Origin: Sycobia sp. Sy_11
Taxonomy: Eukaryota > Arthropoda > Insecta > Hymenoptera > Epichrysomallidae
Length of the DNA stretch: 64,000 nucleotides
Direction: 5' to 3'
Assembly (NCBI GenBank): GCA_018907035.1
Contig: JACCIC010000038.1
Coordinates: 1,764,001 to 1,828,000 of the forward strand
This document shows positions 1 through 12,272 of the stretch, piece after piece. Position 1 is the stretch's first letter. Each line of letters begins with the position of its first letter. Below the pieces are notes generated by a model. That model had not been told where the DNA came from. It did not search any database and worked only from the letters and a program-made list of their open reading frames with translations. The position numbers and the translations under genes are program-made.

Positions 1-344
1 AAACTATCAGTAGAATTATTAATAGCAATATAAAATTGTTTTTTACAAAATAGGAAAACTGTAAAGTTGAGTTAAAATTCCATGGATTTCGCTATTTGCA
101 CGTTTCCTACTTTCCGAGATCTAGTTTTTATTAATGAATGAAATGCTAAAAGTAACATGGATAGTTTAAATATATGCCATTTTAGTCAATCCATTAAACT
201 CATTCAATCTGTTTTCATGATTTTGCTATATTAGAATCACTGGTGAATTCAAAACTAAGAATTGCTCAATAAAAATGCATTACAAAAGTATATTGAATTA
301 TAAATCATAAAATCATATTTATAAGTTTGTTAATAAATTAATAA
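1..344. other. AT-rich stretch, nothing recognised
   Basis: No coding potential, RNA gene or recognisable repeat was seen. It is probably intronic sequence of the neurobeachin gene. Confidence 0.4.
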
Positions 345-1140
345 ATATTTTCATTGGTCTTACAGTCCAATTAAATCAATCGAAAATAATACGTAATAAT
401 ATCAATATATATTTATATTAATATTAATACATCAATTTACAAAAATAATAAAAATAAAAAATTAAAATTAAAAATTATAATGACAGTCAGACTGTCCTTG
501 TATAAAATCACCACCGTAGACTAATCTGAAAATAAAAATATTAGCTGAAAAAAATGTTATGTTAGTAAAGTGCAGTCTGACTGTCCCCACTAGTCTTATC
601 TAATTGAAGACGTAGTCCAACGTTTCTAGCTCGCTACGGCTCCTCATCAGGAACTAAACTAAACCTTATATTCTAATCTAAAACTTAGCAAATCAAATAT
701 AAAATCCCCCTCTACACAAAATGTTCAAAACCAATAAATTTAATAAGGAATGATAAACACTGTCCAATCTACCAGACTCTAACATTAAATTCACATTATT
801 TTGATTCTTGGAAATGTGAATACTTTCAAGACTCTCCCTTTTATACTTTTTTTCTTCCAAACTTAGCAAATCAAATATAAAATCCCCCTCTACACAAAAT
901 GTTCGAAACCAATCAATTTAACAAGGAATGATAAATGGTATCTAATTTACTAGACTCTAATATTAAATTCACATTATTTTAATTTTTGGAAATGTGAATA
1001 CTTTCAAGACTCTCCCATTTTTTAATTATTTTTGTATATTGATGTCTTAATATTAATATAAATATATATTGATATTATTACGTATTATTTTGGATTGATT
1101 TAATTGGACTGTAAGACCAATGAAAATATTTATTGATTTG
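345..1140 (-). mobile_element. Penelope-like element 3' end with inverted termini (minus strand)
   Basis: Read on the minus strand this matches the 3' part of the PLE at 27591-29352: the end of the GIY-YIG frame (ESIHISRI-like, near 815-835), the hammerhead ribozyme at 613-654, the paired motifs GACAGTCAGACTG and GACAGTCTGAC, and the terminal block ATTGGTCTTACAGTCCAAT. About 110 bp at 345-470 recurs inverted at 1025-1140, so the copy is bracketed by its own terminus. A second, slightly different copy of the sequence around the end of the reading frame lies at about 860-1020. It looks like a rearranged, 5'-truncated insertion. Confidence 0.8.
613..654 (-). ncRNA. Hammerhead ribozyme of Penelope-like element (minus strand)
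   Basis: The reverse complement shows the catalytic core CTGATGA (644-650) and GAAAC (622-626) separated by a stem II hairpin with GGAGC on one side, followed by GTT and GGAC able to pair with the bases before the core. Very short stem III (ACGT) is typical of PLE hammerheads, which are thought to work as dimers. One stem II base differs from the copy at 28971. Confidence 0.8.
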
Positions 1141-2480
1141 TATATAAGCAGTCGACAAAAGCACAATTAAAGTATTTTATAAGCTTATGCATCACATAAA
1201 GTAAGTATAATTATAATTATATCACGATGCGCGCTTTGAGGCACTATACATTTTTAAATCATTTTAATTTTTTATGCATTTGCTATATTTCATGATATTG
1301 TCCTACCCCTAGTTTTTTGCTTTTTTTGCTTATGTCGCTGGTTATAATATACGTTTTTCTGTAGTATATGATGGATTAAGAATGAGATTATTAATACGCA
1401 GCATCAAATAGGGCGCGATGAAGTTTAATTTTCAATCAGATAATCTACATATATTAAAGTTATATGTTATAGTTATTATTTTAATAATATCTACAATTGG
1501 TTGAATAATGTATTCATAGTACATGGGGAGCTATATATTTATATATTATGTTGAACAGAATGTTACAATTTTACAATTTTTTCTTAATTTTATATGTTGA
1601 AGATGCGAAGAGCATAGTCAGGAACATTACATTGTATATTATAGTTTTTTGCAAATTCAATGTAGAGAAATGCTACATAAACATTACAATCTCTAAAATA
1701 CCTATGTTTTACCGAACCTCTGCAGTTTATAAAGTAATTCAGTTGTGATCGTTCACACTACATACCAGCCATCTAAAATAATATTTCTTAAACGGGTCGT
1801 GAGATTTCTGTTCAGTTGCTTTTTCATTGACTCAGATTACATAACTCGATTCAAAAATCGTATAAATTTTTTTATAACAGAAGTTTCCTTTATCGATTAG
1901 ATTATTTTCTAACTTACATGTATGAATGGAAGATTCTAGGCAAGAAAAAGAAATAATATAGCAAGCTATATATAACTTTCAGTTAAAGGATGTTTATAAT
2001 ATGTGAATGTAAAAGCAAGTTTAGATAGCCAGAAAATTATCGATTGAAAACTAGTACTTAAATATACAAAATCATGAGGCAACTAATGGCCACCTAATGG
2101 TTTTACTACATTACGAAGGCATTGCATTAGCGATGAAAAAGACTGATGGAAATGTAATTAATGATCTGCTCTCCATTGAATTATCTTTAATGTTCCGGTA
2201 ACTGCAGTATTTGCTAGAATATATAGATACTCCCGTAAATCAATTCAGAATGAATATAGCGTTAAAAAACTAAAATCACCCTTCATGACTTGCGATTAAT
2301 TACTCAATTAAAGCAACTAAATTTTACAAATATAAATGCTTAAAATTAAAAAGAACAGCAGATTCCATAATGCAAATTCTTTACAACATTTTTTTTAAAA
2401 ATTTCATCTTTTCGAAAATTTGCTGAATTTAACCAACACTGTACCATAATTTCTTTGCACACATTAATTCTATAAAATAC
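1141..2480. other. AT-rich stretch, nothing recognised
   Basis: Only short chance frames are present. Nothing supports a gene or a named repeat; it is presumed intronic. Confidence 0.4.
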
Positions 2481-2529
2481 TTAAATTGACAGCCGCAGAG
2501 TGGGATCTTGATTGCGAGCACACGTTACG

Positions 2530-2530
<1 letters not shown>

Positions 2531-2582
<52 letters not shown>
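2531..2582. repeat. (AT)n microsatellite
   Basis: A pure AT dinucleotide tract of about 52 bp inside a less AT-rich unique block (2481-2890). The chance frames running through it encode IYIYIY and are not genes. Confidence 0.95.
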
Positions 2583-2586
<4 letters not shown>

Positions 2587-2890
2587 AGCTCGAAAAGTAG
2601 ACAATCCGACAATCAGCGCGCCACCAGTCAGCACTTCATCGTTCACGCGGTCCTGCGGAATACGTAAGGTTCCTCTCACGCAACTCTTTGCGGCGCATGC
2701 CGGGGCTGACTGCCAACGACTCCTTGCATTCGTCTTCGATCGTATCTGCTCGAGTGAATTATTGTGTAGCAAGGCTGCGCATGATAGCAGCAGATAAAAT
2801 GCGCCTTCTGTTGTTTTTTTATTTGTTTTCGAGGAATGTCGATCTTATACCTTCGAGACACGGTGGGTATGAGCCCTCGCGCTGAGGACT
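2583..2890. other. GC-richer unique block
   Basis: Base composition is clearly higher in G+C than the surroundings, with several CpGs. No exon with sensible splice sites was recognised and no repeat similarity to other parts of the window. It could be a conserved intronic element or an old insertion. Confidence 0.3.
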
Positions 2891-3628
2891 TTTATTAAAT
2901 TGCCAGTTCAAATTTTTCTAAAGCCGACGTTAGCATTTATACAGGTTTTGTCGAACAGAAAGATGCCGCGGAATGTTTTCTCCGATTCAAAAAAGGAAGA
3001 ATAAAAGTAATGGACTCTTGTTGTTTATTCAAGATGATTCGAGATGTAAATTTAAAGTTAATACTTGATAAATTATTTAATTTATTAAAATGCTATTATA
3101 CTTATAGAGATCTGAGTTTTTATACTTATATATGCAAATGACGATTTACAAGTAGTAATTGGAAGTATTGTAGGAAGTATAGCTGACAAAACTGGAATAG
3201 TGTATACATTTCATATCAACTCTTAAAACATACTCATTGTTATTATTTATTCATTCCTACTAATGGCTAACTTTTACATTAGCTTAGATTTCGGTTTCCA
3301 AATACCACAAGAAGAACGATATGATGCTTAAGTCGCAATTTTAGATTTTCAGTATTGTTAATAGTGGAATTAAAAATGGTTGAGTGACAATATTGTTTTG
3401 GACTATTATATTTTTCATAATAAAAACTAAAAAATCATGTTAACTATGTAACTCTGACGTTGTAATATTGAAAAAGTAGATTTTCAATTACATATGAGGA
3501 ATAAAGATTTCTTATTTTGTTTGCTTTTTTCTATGTTTGGAATATACTTAATTACACTAGAATATACTGAATCTTCATAGATAAGAGCACAAGAAGAATC
3601 CTGGTGGCATAAATAATATGTTTTAATG
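2891..3628. other. AT-rich stretch, nothing recognised
   Basis: No open frame of note and no repeat match within the window. Confidence 0.4.
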
Positions 3629-3745
3629 TGTTAGCAATCGTTCGCTAAACAGAAAGGTATGAGGAAAAACTAAAGAAAAGGTTTACTCAGGTCACTTCAA
3701 ATTGAATAAAGAAAAATTAGATTTATTATATATTCATTTATATAT
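3629..3745 (-). repeat. Truncated partner LTR
   Basis: Matches the start of the LTR at 6743 for about 100 bp with scattered substitutions (GTTAGCAATCGTTCGC against GTTAGCGATCGTTCAC). Similarity then fades into AT-rich DNA. Confidence 0.7.
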
Positions 3746-3895
3746 TTATTTATATATTCATCTCTATGATATCTATACATCTCACGTACTTTTCGCGACA
3801 CAATTTCTATAATCATTTAACATGCATAAGAGTTTCTCCTATTGATCTGGCGTTACATCGTACTCAACAAAAACTTCGCTTTGCAGTATTTCGCT

Positions 3896-5955
3896 ATTAG
3901 TCCAGGCGAATTAGGGTTTTGATTCAACAATTTCTCCAACGCCTATTTTTTTGCATTAAATAATAGATGAGGATGTGTAGAATAAGATCCTAAATTGTCG
4001 GGATCGTACCCCATCGGCGACGTATTTATTTATTGCAAAATAGCAAAAAAAAGCTCTTTTTTTACTTTTTCTTTAATCGTTAAAATAATATTGCTCTCAT
4101 CGAAAAATGTTTTGTATAAAAGTTGTGTAGGAGATAATTCTGAACAAAAGTACGTACATTAAAAACTTAAAAAGTCGATTTTTCTATTGTTCAATAAACA
4201 ATGAGAATGGAAAAATTTTCGATATTCAAAAAGCTATACCATTTGTTTAAACAATTGAAATTCAATAATAATAGCGCAAAGAGATGTTTTTTCATCTACT
4301 TATACTGCGTTTCAAATTACAAAGTGTACTTTCCAAATGGCGACCAGTTGTAAAATTATTTATATTGCAACTTAACCATTGCGAAGTTCACCAACGGCTG
4401 GGAATTTTTTAATGCAGTAAAATGTAATCATTAGAGGATATTAATAGTAATCAAAGCTGAAAAGACCAGATTTTTAAATTAAATTTTTATATTGTTTAAA
4501 GTGAAAAACGCCATTGCTAGGGACGATATCTCGGAAGTTTTTACCGCTAGAATCTTGAAACAAAGTGGATTTTATTACGCTTAAAAAAAGAAAAATTTTG
4601 AGCCTCTGCACATTTTCATACGACCAAAAGAAGTTGAGAAAATTTTTGTTTAAACTATTATTTATTACTTGTCATTCAATTAACATTTTAACTTAAAATT
4701 TGGCAAGGTTCAAGGTTCAAACATTAATTAATTCTTTTCAATTTTATATTGGCTTATTTAATAATTTAAAATTACTTTTACTTCATTTTTTGTCTTTATG
4801 TTATAATATTAACGTAATTCAATATTAGTTTTCCTCTTTTCTGATAACCAATTTTTATTATTGATGCATATTTACGCTGTTTCTTGTCTGTGATGTACTC
4901 AGCGCTGAAAATTATTATTTTTAATAGCTTAAACTAGCTTTGTATTTATAAATCATTTACATCGATATAAATATATAGCGCATAATATCTACATATTTGT
5001 TAACCAGTGCATGATAAATTACAATAAAATTTTCAAAATAACAACAATAAATTATTCGTATTTATAACAGCGTAAATATGCATCAATAATAAAAATTTGT
5101 TATTAGAAAAGAGGAAAACGAATATTGAAATACGTTAATATTATAACATAAAGACAAAAAATGAAGTAAAAGTAATTTTAAATTATTAAATAAGCCAATA
5201 TAAAATTGAAAAGAATTAATTAATGTTATGATACATTGGATATAATAGCATTATCGTATTAGAACCAAGAGCACTATGAAGGTTAGAAAAAATAAAGTTA
5301 AATTAAAAAAAAATCACCGAAATAGCTGCTTTTATAGTAAAGATATTCTATTTTACAACTAAGTTCGAGAGCGACGTAGCTGGAACTGTCTGTGACGCAC
5401 TGTGCGAATGTGCGCATGCTCAGTAGGCGGCGCCGCGATGTCTGCGCGAGGAGAGATAAGCTGCCGCCAGCCGTCGCTGATGCCACGCATAAAAACTTTT
5501 TATAAATGTTACATTTAAACATAATTATTAATAATTTAGAATGTATTAATAAATGTAAAGATAGATTAACCTTTATGCTTGAACCATGCCAAATTTTAAG
5601 TTAAAATGTTAATTGAATGACAAGTAATAAATAATAGTTTAAACAAAAATTTTCTCAACTTCTATGGTCGTATGAAAATATGCAAGGGCTCAAAATTTTT
5701 CTTTTTTTAAGCGTAATAAAATCCACTTTGTTTCAAGATTCTAGTGTTAAAAACTTCCGAGATATCGTCCCTAGCAATGGCGTTTTTCACTTTAAACAAT
5801 ATAAACTTATATAAACTTATATAAACTTATTCTAAATAATATAAACTTATTCTACACATCCTCATTTATCATTTAATGCAAAAAGTAGGCGTTGGAGAAA
5901 TTGTTGGTATATCGGCCATTTTGCACCTAATTCGCCTGGACTATATCGCGCGCTA
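3896..5955. repeat. Giant imperfect foldback (long inverted repeat)
   Basis: The outer ends mirror each other: AGTCCAGGCGAATTAGG near 3900 and CCTAATTCGCCTGGACT near 5930. Inner arms 4490-4883 and 5068-5805 are also near-perfect inverted copies, for example ACGCCATTGCTAGGGACGAT against ATCGTCCCTAGCAATGGCGT. The left arm has an extra ~500 bp (3990-4490), the right arm a ~350-bp insert (about 5227-5579). A ~180-bp spacer separates the arms. No transposase is encoded, so it resembles a non-autonomous foldback or large MITE. Confidence 0.85.
5227..5579. other. Insert in right arm of foldback, with a GC/CpG-rich core
   Basis: This segment has no counterpart in the left arm. Its middle (about 5365-5490) is CpG-rich, with TGCGCATGC resembling an NRF1-type promoter site and GGCGGCGCCGCG. 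A minus-strand frame of 74 codons (5298-5522) crosses it; its start resembles a mitochondrial presequence (basic, Ser/Ala/Leu-rich), but nothing proves it is a gene. It could be a captured promoter or first exon. Confidence 0.35.
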
Positions 5956-6742
5956 TTCTCGTCAGATTTTGTCGATTCTCTCATGTTTAATGATGTTCCT
6001 GTAGCTAAATTCCGTATCCTCATAATGCTCACATATAATAAAATGTCCTAATTCTTTAGACCATCAGCCTGATACTATTTCAGTCGTAATTTCTTCAATA
6101 TCTCGTCACAAGGTCTTACACAGCAGCACCTTGTCGTGGAAATGTGTCAATGTATCCAGGTGAGCCCCCTGAACTCTTTTAGACATCACTTCAAACATTT
6201 CGACGGTACTTCCCTTTGCGGAAAGCATCTTTTTAAAACACACTTTAAAAGATGTGTAATTTATGATTTTTTTTCATTTTTCGTCATGAACCACTTATGA
6301 ACTGCATGAGCGAGGTACATTCTTGCAGTGCTGTATGCCAATGAGGCAGGCCACAGATGTACTCATTTTGCAGTTTCTAAGTCCCGTAGCCACGCACTAG
6401 CTTCTTCGGATGTCTCTGTGCCTTTAAAATCCCTTATAGCATTTGGAATATCTTGAAGGACAGTATATGTTGAGGTGGTATTTCGAGCTTTATACTCCAT
6501 CATCTTGGCCATCATATCCAAAACTTAGTTGATTTGATTTTCTGATGCATTCGGTGTTGATGATCTCGTGTTTTGGTGGGCAGCTTCTTTCAATATTCCC
6601 AGCTCCTCCAACATCGTGGATCTTTCATGTTTCATTCGCAGTACCACTTGTGCAAATCCGCAATCTGTTTCTCGTGAGCTTCACTCATTATGCTACATAT
6701 AGTTTTTTTGTTATTGTTTTTTGTAATATCCCACTTCTGATC

Positions 6743-7189
6743 TGTTAGCGATCGTTCACCAAATACAAAGGTATGCGGGAAAAATAAAGAAAAGGTTTAC
6801 TCAGGTCATTTCAAATTGAATAAAAAAAACTAGATTTATTAAACTAAAGTAAAATAGTTCCAAACTACTGCGTTCTACAATAAATTTTGATACAATTTTG
6901 ATCATCGCGCACACGCGTCTTACTCTAATATTCACGCACACGCGTCACAGTCTCATATTCCTCACTTCACTCATTCTCATTTACTCATTACTTTGCTTTC
7001 TCTTCTCTCCGTATAGTAATTACATGAATTTTTCCCGTTTCGTACTTTTCGCATATGTATTCCAGTTTCGACATACGTCTCGGGATTTCCCCTTTCTCAT
7101 TACAAGATAATTAGGACAATTTGATCGTTTCCAAATTCTAACTGTACAATTCATATAAGTTCTAACACGCATTCTTTTATATTCTAACA
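6743..7189 (-). repeat. Long terminal repeat (5' LTR of the minus-strand element)
   Basis: A 447-bp unit with inverted termini TGTTAG...CTAACA. Its first ~100 bp recur directly at 3629-3745. It carries the AATAAA-like and pyrimidine-rich stretches usual in LTRs. Confidence 0.75.
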
Positions 7190-7305
7190 ATTGCTATGAT
7201 GGCTCGTATCTCGTAATTGTATTACTCAATTATATTATTATGGCAAAAACTTAAAAAAAATACTCTTACATATATTTATCATCGCATATTACATTACATA
7301 AATAA

Positions 7306-7309
<4 letters not shown>

Positions 7310-7346
<37 letters not shown>
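7310..7346. repeat. (TA)n microsatellite
   Basis: A dinucleotide tract just outside the LTR relic. Confidence 0.9.
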
Positions 7347-7353
<7 letters not shown>

Positions 7354-7559
7354 TTATATCTTTTTATTCAGGGTAACTTCAATGTATGTGAATTTTCTAA
7401 TTTCAGATAAATGATTGAATTAAGACTGTACACATTACTTTTAAAGTTTTTGATGTATCCAAAACTATAATAGAATTAACTAAAAAATGACGAATAAAAT
7501 GTTATAGGTGATTGGTAAAACTGTGTAACGATGAAAGCATGAAATTGTTGTTGCGCAGT

Positions 7560-8330
7560 ATTAAATGTTAAGCTTTCAAATCGTGCTGCTCTCGGTAAAG
7601 AAAGCTATAAAAAGATCGTAAAAAAATGGGGCGAGAACATTTTTTAGACTTTTTTAAAGGTGAGCAATTGAAACGGCTGTTTCGGAAAGAGAAGGCGGAC
7701 CATCGCGGCGAGAAATTATTAACAGTAAAGAATAAGCGCTCAGCTACGTGGGTAGTTTGAGTTTTTCTTGACTCTCTTCCACTATTTCTCCTTCCCCTTC
7801 TCTCTTTCGCTCTCGCCCATTCCGTTACTCCCACTCATTCGCAATAACGCGCGCAAATGTGAGAAAAAAAAAGAAAAAGAAGAGACATGAATGTGTGTTA
7901 AAAATGAGCCTGTCGTCCTCGCGTTTGTTCGTGATTATATTACACCAGAGTATCGTCGAGCTCGTCTTCGAGCTGCATAATATTAGCAAATCGCGGAAAG
8001 TAAAAATAGGTGGAGAGGGATACATGTCAAAAAGAAGAGAAGGGGTTACGGCTTTCAGAGGTAGTCACTGAAAACGCGCGCAGACCCGGGCTGTTGCTGC
8101 TGCTGCCGCTGTCAGAACTCGTCCGCCAAGCTCTTCTTCACGGAGGGGGCGTCATTAATTATGACTTTGATGCAGAACCGCCTATTATTTACCGCCGACG
8201 CTTCCAACTGCCGTTGCCCCGGTGTGACCGCCATTTGATTTAGCGGTTCTCGCATTATGATGCGTGCGCGGATTGTTTTATACTGCAAGATTCACCACCG
8301 CGAGAAAATCGACTTTCCACCAATCTGTGC
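7560..8330. other. GC-richer unique block, possible intronic regulatory DNA
   Basis: It is higher in G+C than the flanks, strongest at 8060-8270 where CpGs are frequent. It includes GTCATTAATTATGAC, a palindrome-like homeodomain-type site around 8150-8165. Chance frames exist on both strands but none has convincing splice sites or a recognised product. Confidence 0.3.
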
Positions 8331-8930
8331 GTCGATCCAATTCAAAAATTCATTCTAAGATCCAAACTAGTATATATCAGAAAATCAGTTAGCGGAATAT
8401 AACATTTATTGCGTATACTGTGATACATCCGATTTCTTCCTTTCTACATACATAATACAAATACCCAATAAAACTTAAAGTTTTTAGTATATATTTATAC
8501 CTTTTGAAAAATATCCTTTATTATATATAAAAATTAAAATTTAATTGAACATTATTAAATAGTATATATAGAAAATTTAACTATAACATTTTTGCAAAAT
8601 TTATAATAAAAAAGATATTCTGTTCCCAAAACATAATGTATTGTTATGCTTTAAAAATTTAAAAAGATTGAAAATAATAAAATTCTTTACTATTTTGGTT
8701 CCATAAAATGAATAGGTGTTTAAAAGACACAATTCATATGCATCATGCTAAATTTCAACACACAACTATCTGAAAAACTTTTACTTTAATACGAACCTCT
8801 ACTTTGATTTGGAATCAAATTTTTGTTAACTTCATCGAGTCAAGCCCAATATATTTCAATATGAAATAACTAAGAAGCAAGTTGTATAAATTTAAGTCTG
8901 GAAACTGCTATTTCCGCAGATCCAAATACA
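8331..8930. other. AT-rich stretch, nothing recognised
   Basis: No gene, named repeat or RNA seen. Confidence 0.4.
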
Positions 8931-9480
8931 GTGTCATTTGTCAAACTGAAGTTTTATCGCGTCCTCACGCGGGGCTGTATGCGCTTGATTCTTTAAATTC
9001 TCGTTTAAATGTATTTCGTTAAAATTCGCCGAAAAAGATGTTCGCTAGCCCTTCCCGCCAACTAAAATATCGTTGACACCGAGGTGACTCGCGCGATATA
9101 TTATATAGGTATGCGCCGGCGGGGTCTTTAATCAACAACAAAGTCGAGGCTGGGTGGATGCACCGGTCGTGGTGCCCGCAAGAAAAAAAGCAAGAATAAA
9201 TCGAGTTCTTGGTCGCGCTTAAGTGCGTCGCGAATAGTTTTTCGCTCCCGGGTGGGAATGAGACCTCGCACAGTTACCAATTTCAGGAGGGATTGGCCGA
9301 CGCGCCCTGACTTATGCGTTCACTCAACGAAACTGAGGAGTATACCACGGATTCCGTTCCAAAGGGAATCCGACCAAGTCACCTCGGCGTGCGTGGACTC
9401 ACGGGGTGCTCGCGGGCAAAATATTTGAGCCCTGTGTACCGAGGAGGAGATGCTTACTCCTCGCGGAAGCAATCATTTAT
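8931..9480. other. CpG-rich unique block
   Basis: A marked island of G+C (9030-9470) in AT-rich DNA, with GGGAATCCGACC, GCGCCGGCGGGG and other CpG-bearing words. The inverted pair GGATTCCGTTCC/AAAGGGAATCC near 9350-9370 forms a short hairpin. A 76-codon chance frame (9314-9544) has no recognisable product. An intronic enhancer or alternative promoter is possible; nothing demonstrates it. Confidence 0.3.
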
Positions 9481-10514
9481 TTATACACTAAGTCAGCTCT
9501 TATTTTGTCGTATCTTAGACAATAAACAACTTTGTTCAATTTAATAATTGTAATTACACAGTTTGAATATCAAGTCATAATTTGTATTGACCAACTATAT
9601 TTTTTAGCTACATTTTTTATAAAAATAAATCACTATTTCTGACACAAATTTGTATCAATTATTTATTAACTATTATTATTAATTAAATTTATTAAAGATA
9701 GGAAAGAAGTCTCGTGCAGAAATATACTCATCAGGGCATCCCTAGTTCAGGATAAATACTAGTGAGTATTATTATGAGTATTACTCATGATTTCCTCATG
9801 TAGGTAATGCTCGCAAGATGCGAGTTAGATTTCCCTACGATCATAAAAGCATCTTACTTTCTTTACTCTATTCAGATTTCCTAATCTTTTATTGATGTTA
9901 GATTTTATTGTTTTTTAATTTCAAAAAACAATAAAATTATATTATTTATTAAATTTTTTATTTTATAAATAAATAGAATAATATCTTTAATTAATTACGA
10001 ATAATTGAAACAGGTATAAGATAACAAAACATAATATTTTTGAAGCTGCTTCATCAGTTATGTTGTCAGAATTTAAGCAGTAAAAATTATGATTAAAAAA
10101 TGTGTACTTATGATCTTGGTATTAGTTTTTTGTTGAAACGTTTTAATTCGTTTGCGTGCGCTGTCAGAGTAGCCAAAACTAACTAGAAATTGATGTAACA
10201 TCAGCCTAACCTCTCAACTCTCGAAGTATTTTAATTTATTTATCAAATCGTATATAAATCTACTTCGTTGATATTGAAAAATGCCAAATCACAATGTTGA
10301 TAGATAACCAAAAGAATAACGATCAAAGAAAGGATTAAATCATAAAAAACTTTTTTATTTTTTCAATTTGAATTTTCTATTTAATAATTAGCATCAAGAT
10401 GATTATTTAATTGAAATCCAATTCCCTTTTTCACGTTTCGAAAAAGTATTTTTATGTGTAGTTTGTTATAGTTAAAATAATACAATTTTCAAAGCCATGT
10501 TGATTTATAAAAAT
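9481..10514. other. AT-rich stretch, nothing recognised
   Basis: No coding potential or repeat match seen in the window. Confidence 0.4.
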
Positions 10515-11150
10515 CTTTCTACTATACCTGTTTATAATATAAAATCACGATAATATTATATAATATTGACATTAAATTATTACACGAATAATAATTTTTA
10601 TTATAATACTTCATATACATATATCATGCTATTTTGAATTACGCGTAATTCAATATATGCTCTTTTGAAATTAAATATATGCTCAAAATTACCATTGACA
10701 CTTAAATTTCAAGATATCACTAAAATCATGAAGAAATAATCAATACGCAGCTCATTTAGGCAAAGAATCTTTCCTTTTTTGAGAGAGTTATTAATAAAAT
10801 AAATCTCATTTCTGACGGACCCCTTGTAAGAGTTAATGCGAAACCAGGTTAAATTTCTGATATTCAAAAGGCTCATTCTCAAAACAGACTTTATTATTCT
10901 TTTGTAATTCTTTCAAACTATTTAAGTATCTTATGATGTTCCTTTTATTCAAACTTACATTCGCATTAAAATGTTCATTTATTAGTCAGAAACAAGGTCT
11001 CAGTTTTACTGCCTAGTTTTACCTATTTTTTAATTTTATTGACAATGTTCACATTTTTCATTTTAAGATTTGTTTAATTTTAAGCCATGATAGTTGATTC
11101 CATTTGGAATACCTAGTAACGACTTTCTAACCTATTGCAATTTGCAAATT
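10515..11150 (+). repeat. Diverged segmental duplicate, copy 1
   Basis: Aligns collinearly with 16665-17440 in the same orientation, with islands of identity such as TATTCAAAAGGCTCATTCTC, AAAACAGACTTTATTATT and CATGCTATTTTGAATTACGC. It is non-coding. It may be a local intron duplication or two copies of an unclassified repeat. Confidence 0.8.
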
Positions 11151-12011
11151 GTTAGATTTCTACTGAGTAGTTAGATTGTAGAATTAATTTTTACGCGGGA
11201 CGCTCTGCCTTCAAATATTGTGAATATTAATTATAGTTTTTAGGATATTAAAAATTTATGGAATAATAATTTATTTTAAAAAGTTTTATAATTGCTCGCT
11301 TCAATTTTATTGAAACTTCTATCAATTGTTTTGAAACTTATAAGAAATTAAACGAATTCACGTTTACTATAATTATAGTTAGTACAAATAATATAATATA
11401 AATATGTACATAACTTCATATAAATTTTAATCAAATACTATATGCACTCCTTATTGATCGTATAACATTATTTATTCTTTGCTCAAAATTAAGATGAATT
11501 TTTTATTTAACTTTTTATTATTTGAAAAGGAAGAAGTAACGAATAAATAAATAAATAAACCTAATGATTTGATTTGATTTACCTATGTCAAAATAACTAA
11601 ATTGTACTTCATTATCGTAGTATAACATTTGTTTTGGACGAATGCCAACGATGATCCTTTCAATAATTTTCTGTATTAATGAGCCCACTGTTTAATTTTA
11701 TCGCAAATGACTTGGCCTAGCTACATATTAATATGCTAATCAATTTCTTTGGACGGCAACAAAAGGAAACTGGTATTATTTTCTAAATTATATGAGTGAA
11801 CTCAATGGATCTTTTATGCATCGGATAATTGATAAGCATGTACTTGCTATAAACAAGTCTACCAACTCCAAAAAAAACTATAAAATACAGTCTCAAAACA
11901 ATATTGAAATGATAATGTTTTGTTTAAAATAATATATCTAACATTTATTTCACAATTTAAATTACTTTAAAATACGTTAATTATGCTTATGTCGACTGTT
12001 TTTAGATACAT
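11151..12011. other. AT-rich stretch, nothing recognised
   Basis: No gene or repeat relationship seen. Confidence 0.4.
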
Positions 12012-12272
12012 TAATAAATATTTCTATTGGTCTTATAGTCCAATTAAATAAATTAAAATTAATACATAATAATATCAATATATATTTATATCAATATTAA
12101 AACATAAATAGTGTTTATTTAAAAAAAATAAATAGTGTAAAAATATTGCCAAGCTGACATAGAACAAAGATATAAGCGTCGCGTCGGAAAAAACTTAAAA
12201 GTGCCTGGTTCGTGTAATCTTTTATAATATTTGTAATTTTTTTGTAAGTGATAAGTAGCATATTTCTTTATT

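Larger units (their letters stand above)
3629..7189 (-). mobile_element. LTR retroelement relic (minus strand) carrying a foldback insertion
   Basis: A full LTR at 6743-7189 starts TGTTAG and ends CTAACA. A truncated copy at 3629 to about 3745 shares TGTTAGCAATCG-like and AAAGAAAAGGTTTACTCAGG sequence in the same orientation. Between them on the minus strand, 5970-6720 reads as a broken gag-like protein (peptides MSEAHEKQIADL and LPHWHTALQ), interrupted by many stops and frameshifts. No pol survives. The 3896-5955 foldback lies inside the element. The exact family (gypsy or BEL) is not clear. Confidence 0.7.

Noticed and set aside
2470..2797. Frames of about 100 codons on both strands with IYIYIY runs
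   Set aside because: They are open only because of the (AT)n microsatellite; the same applies at 21833, 26764, 36336 and 60561-61022.
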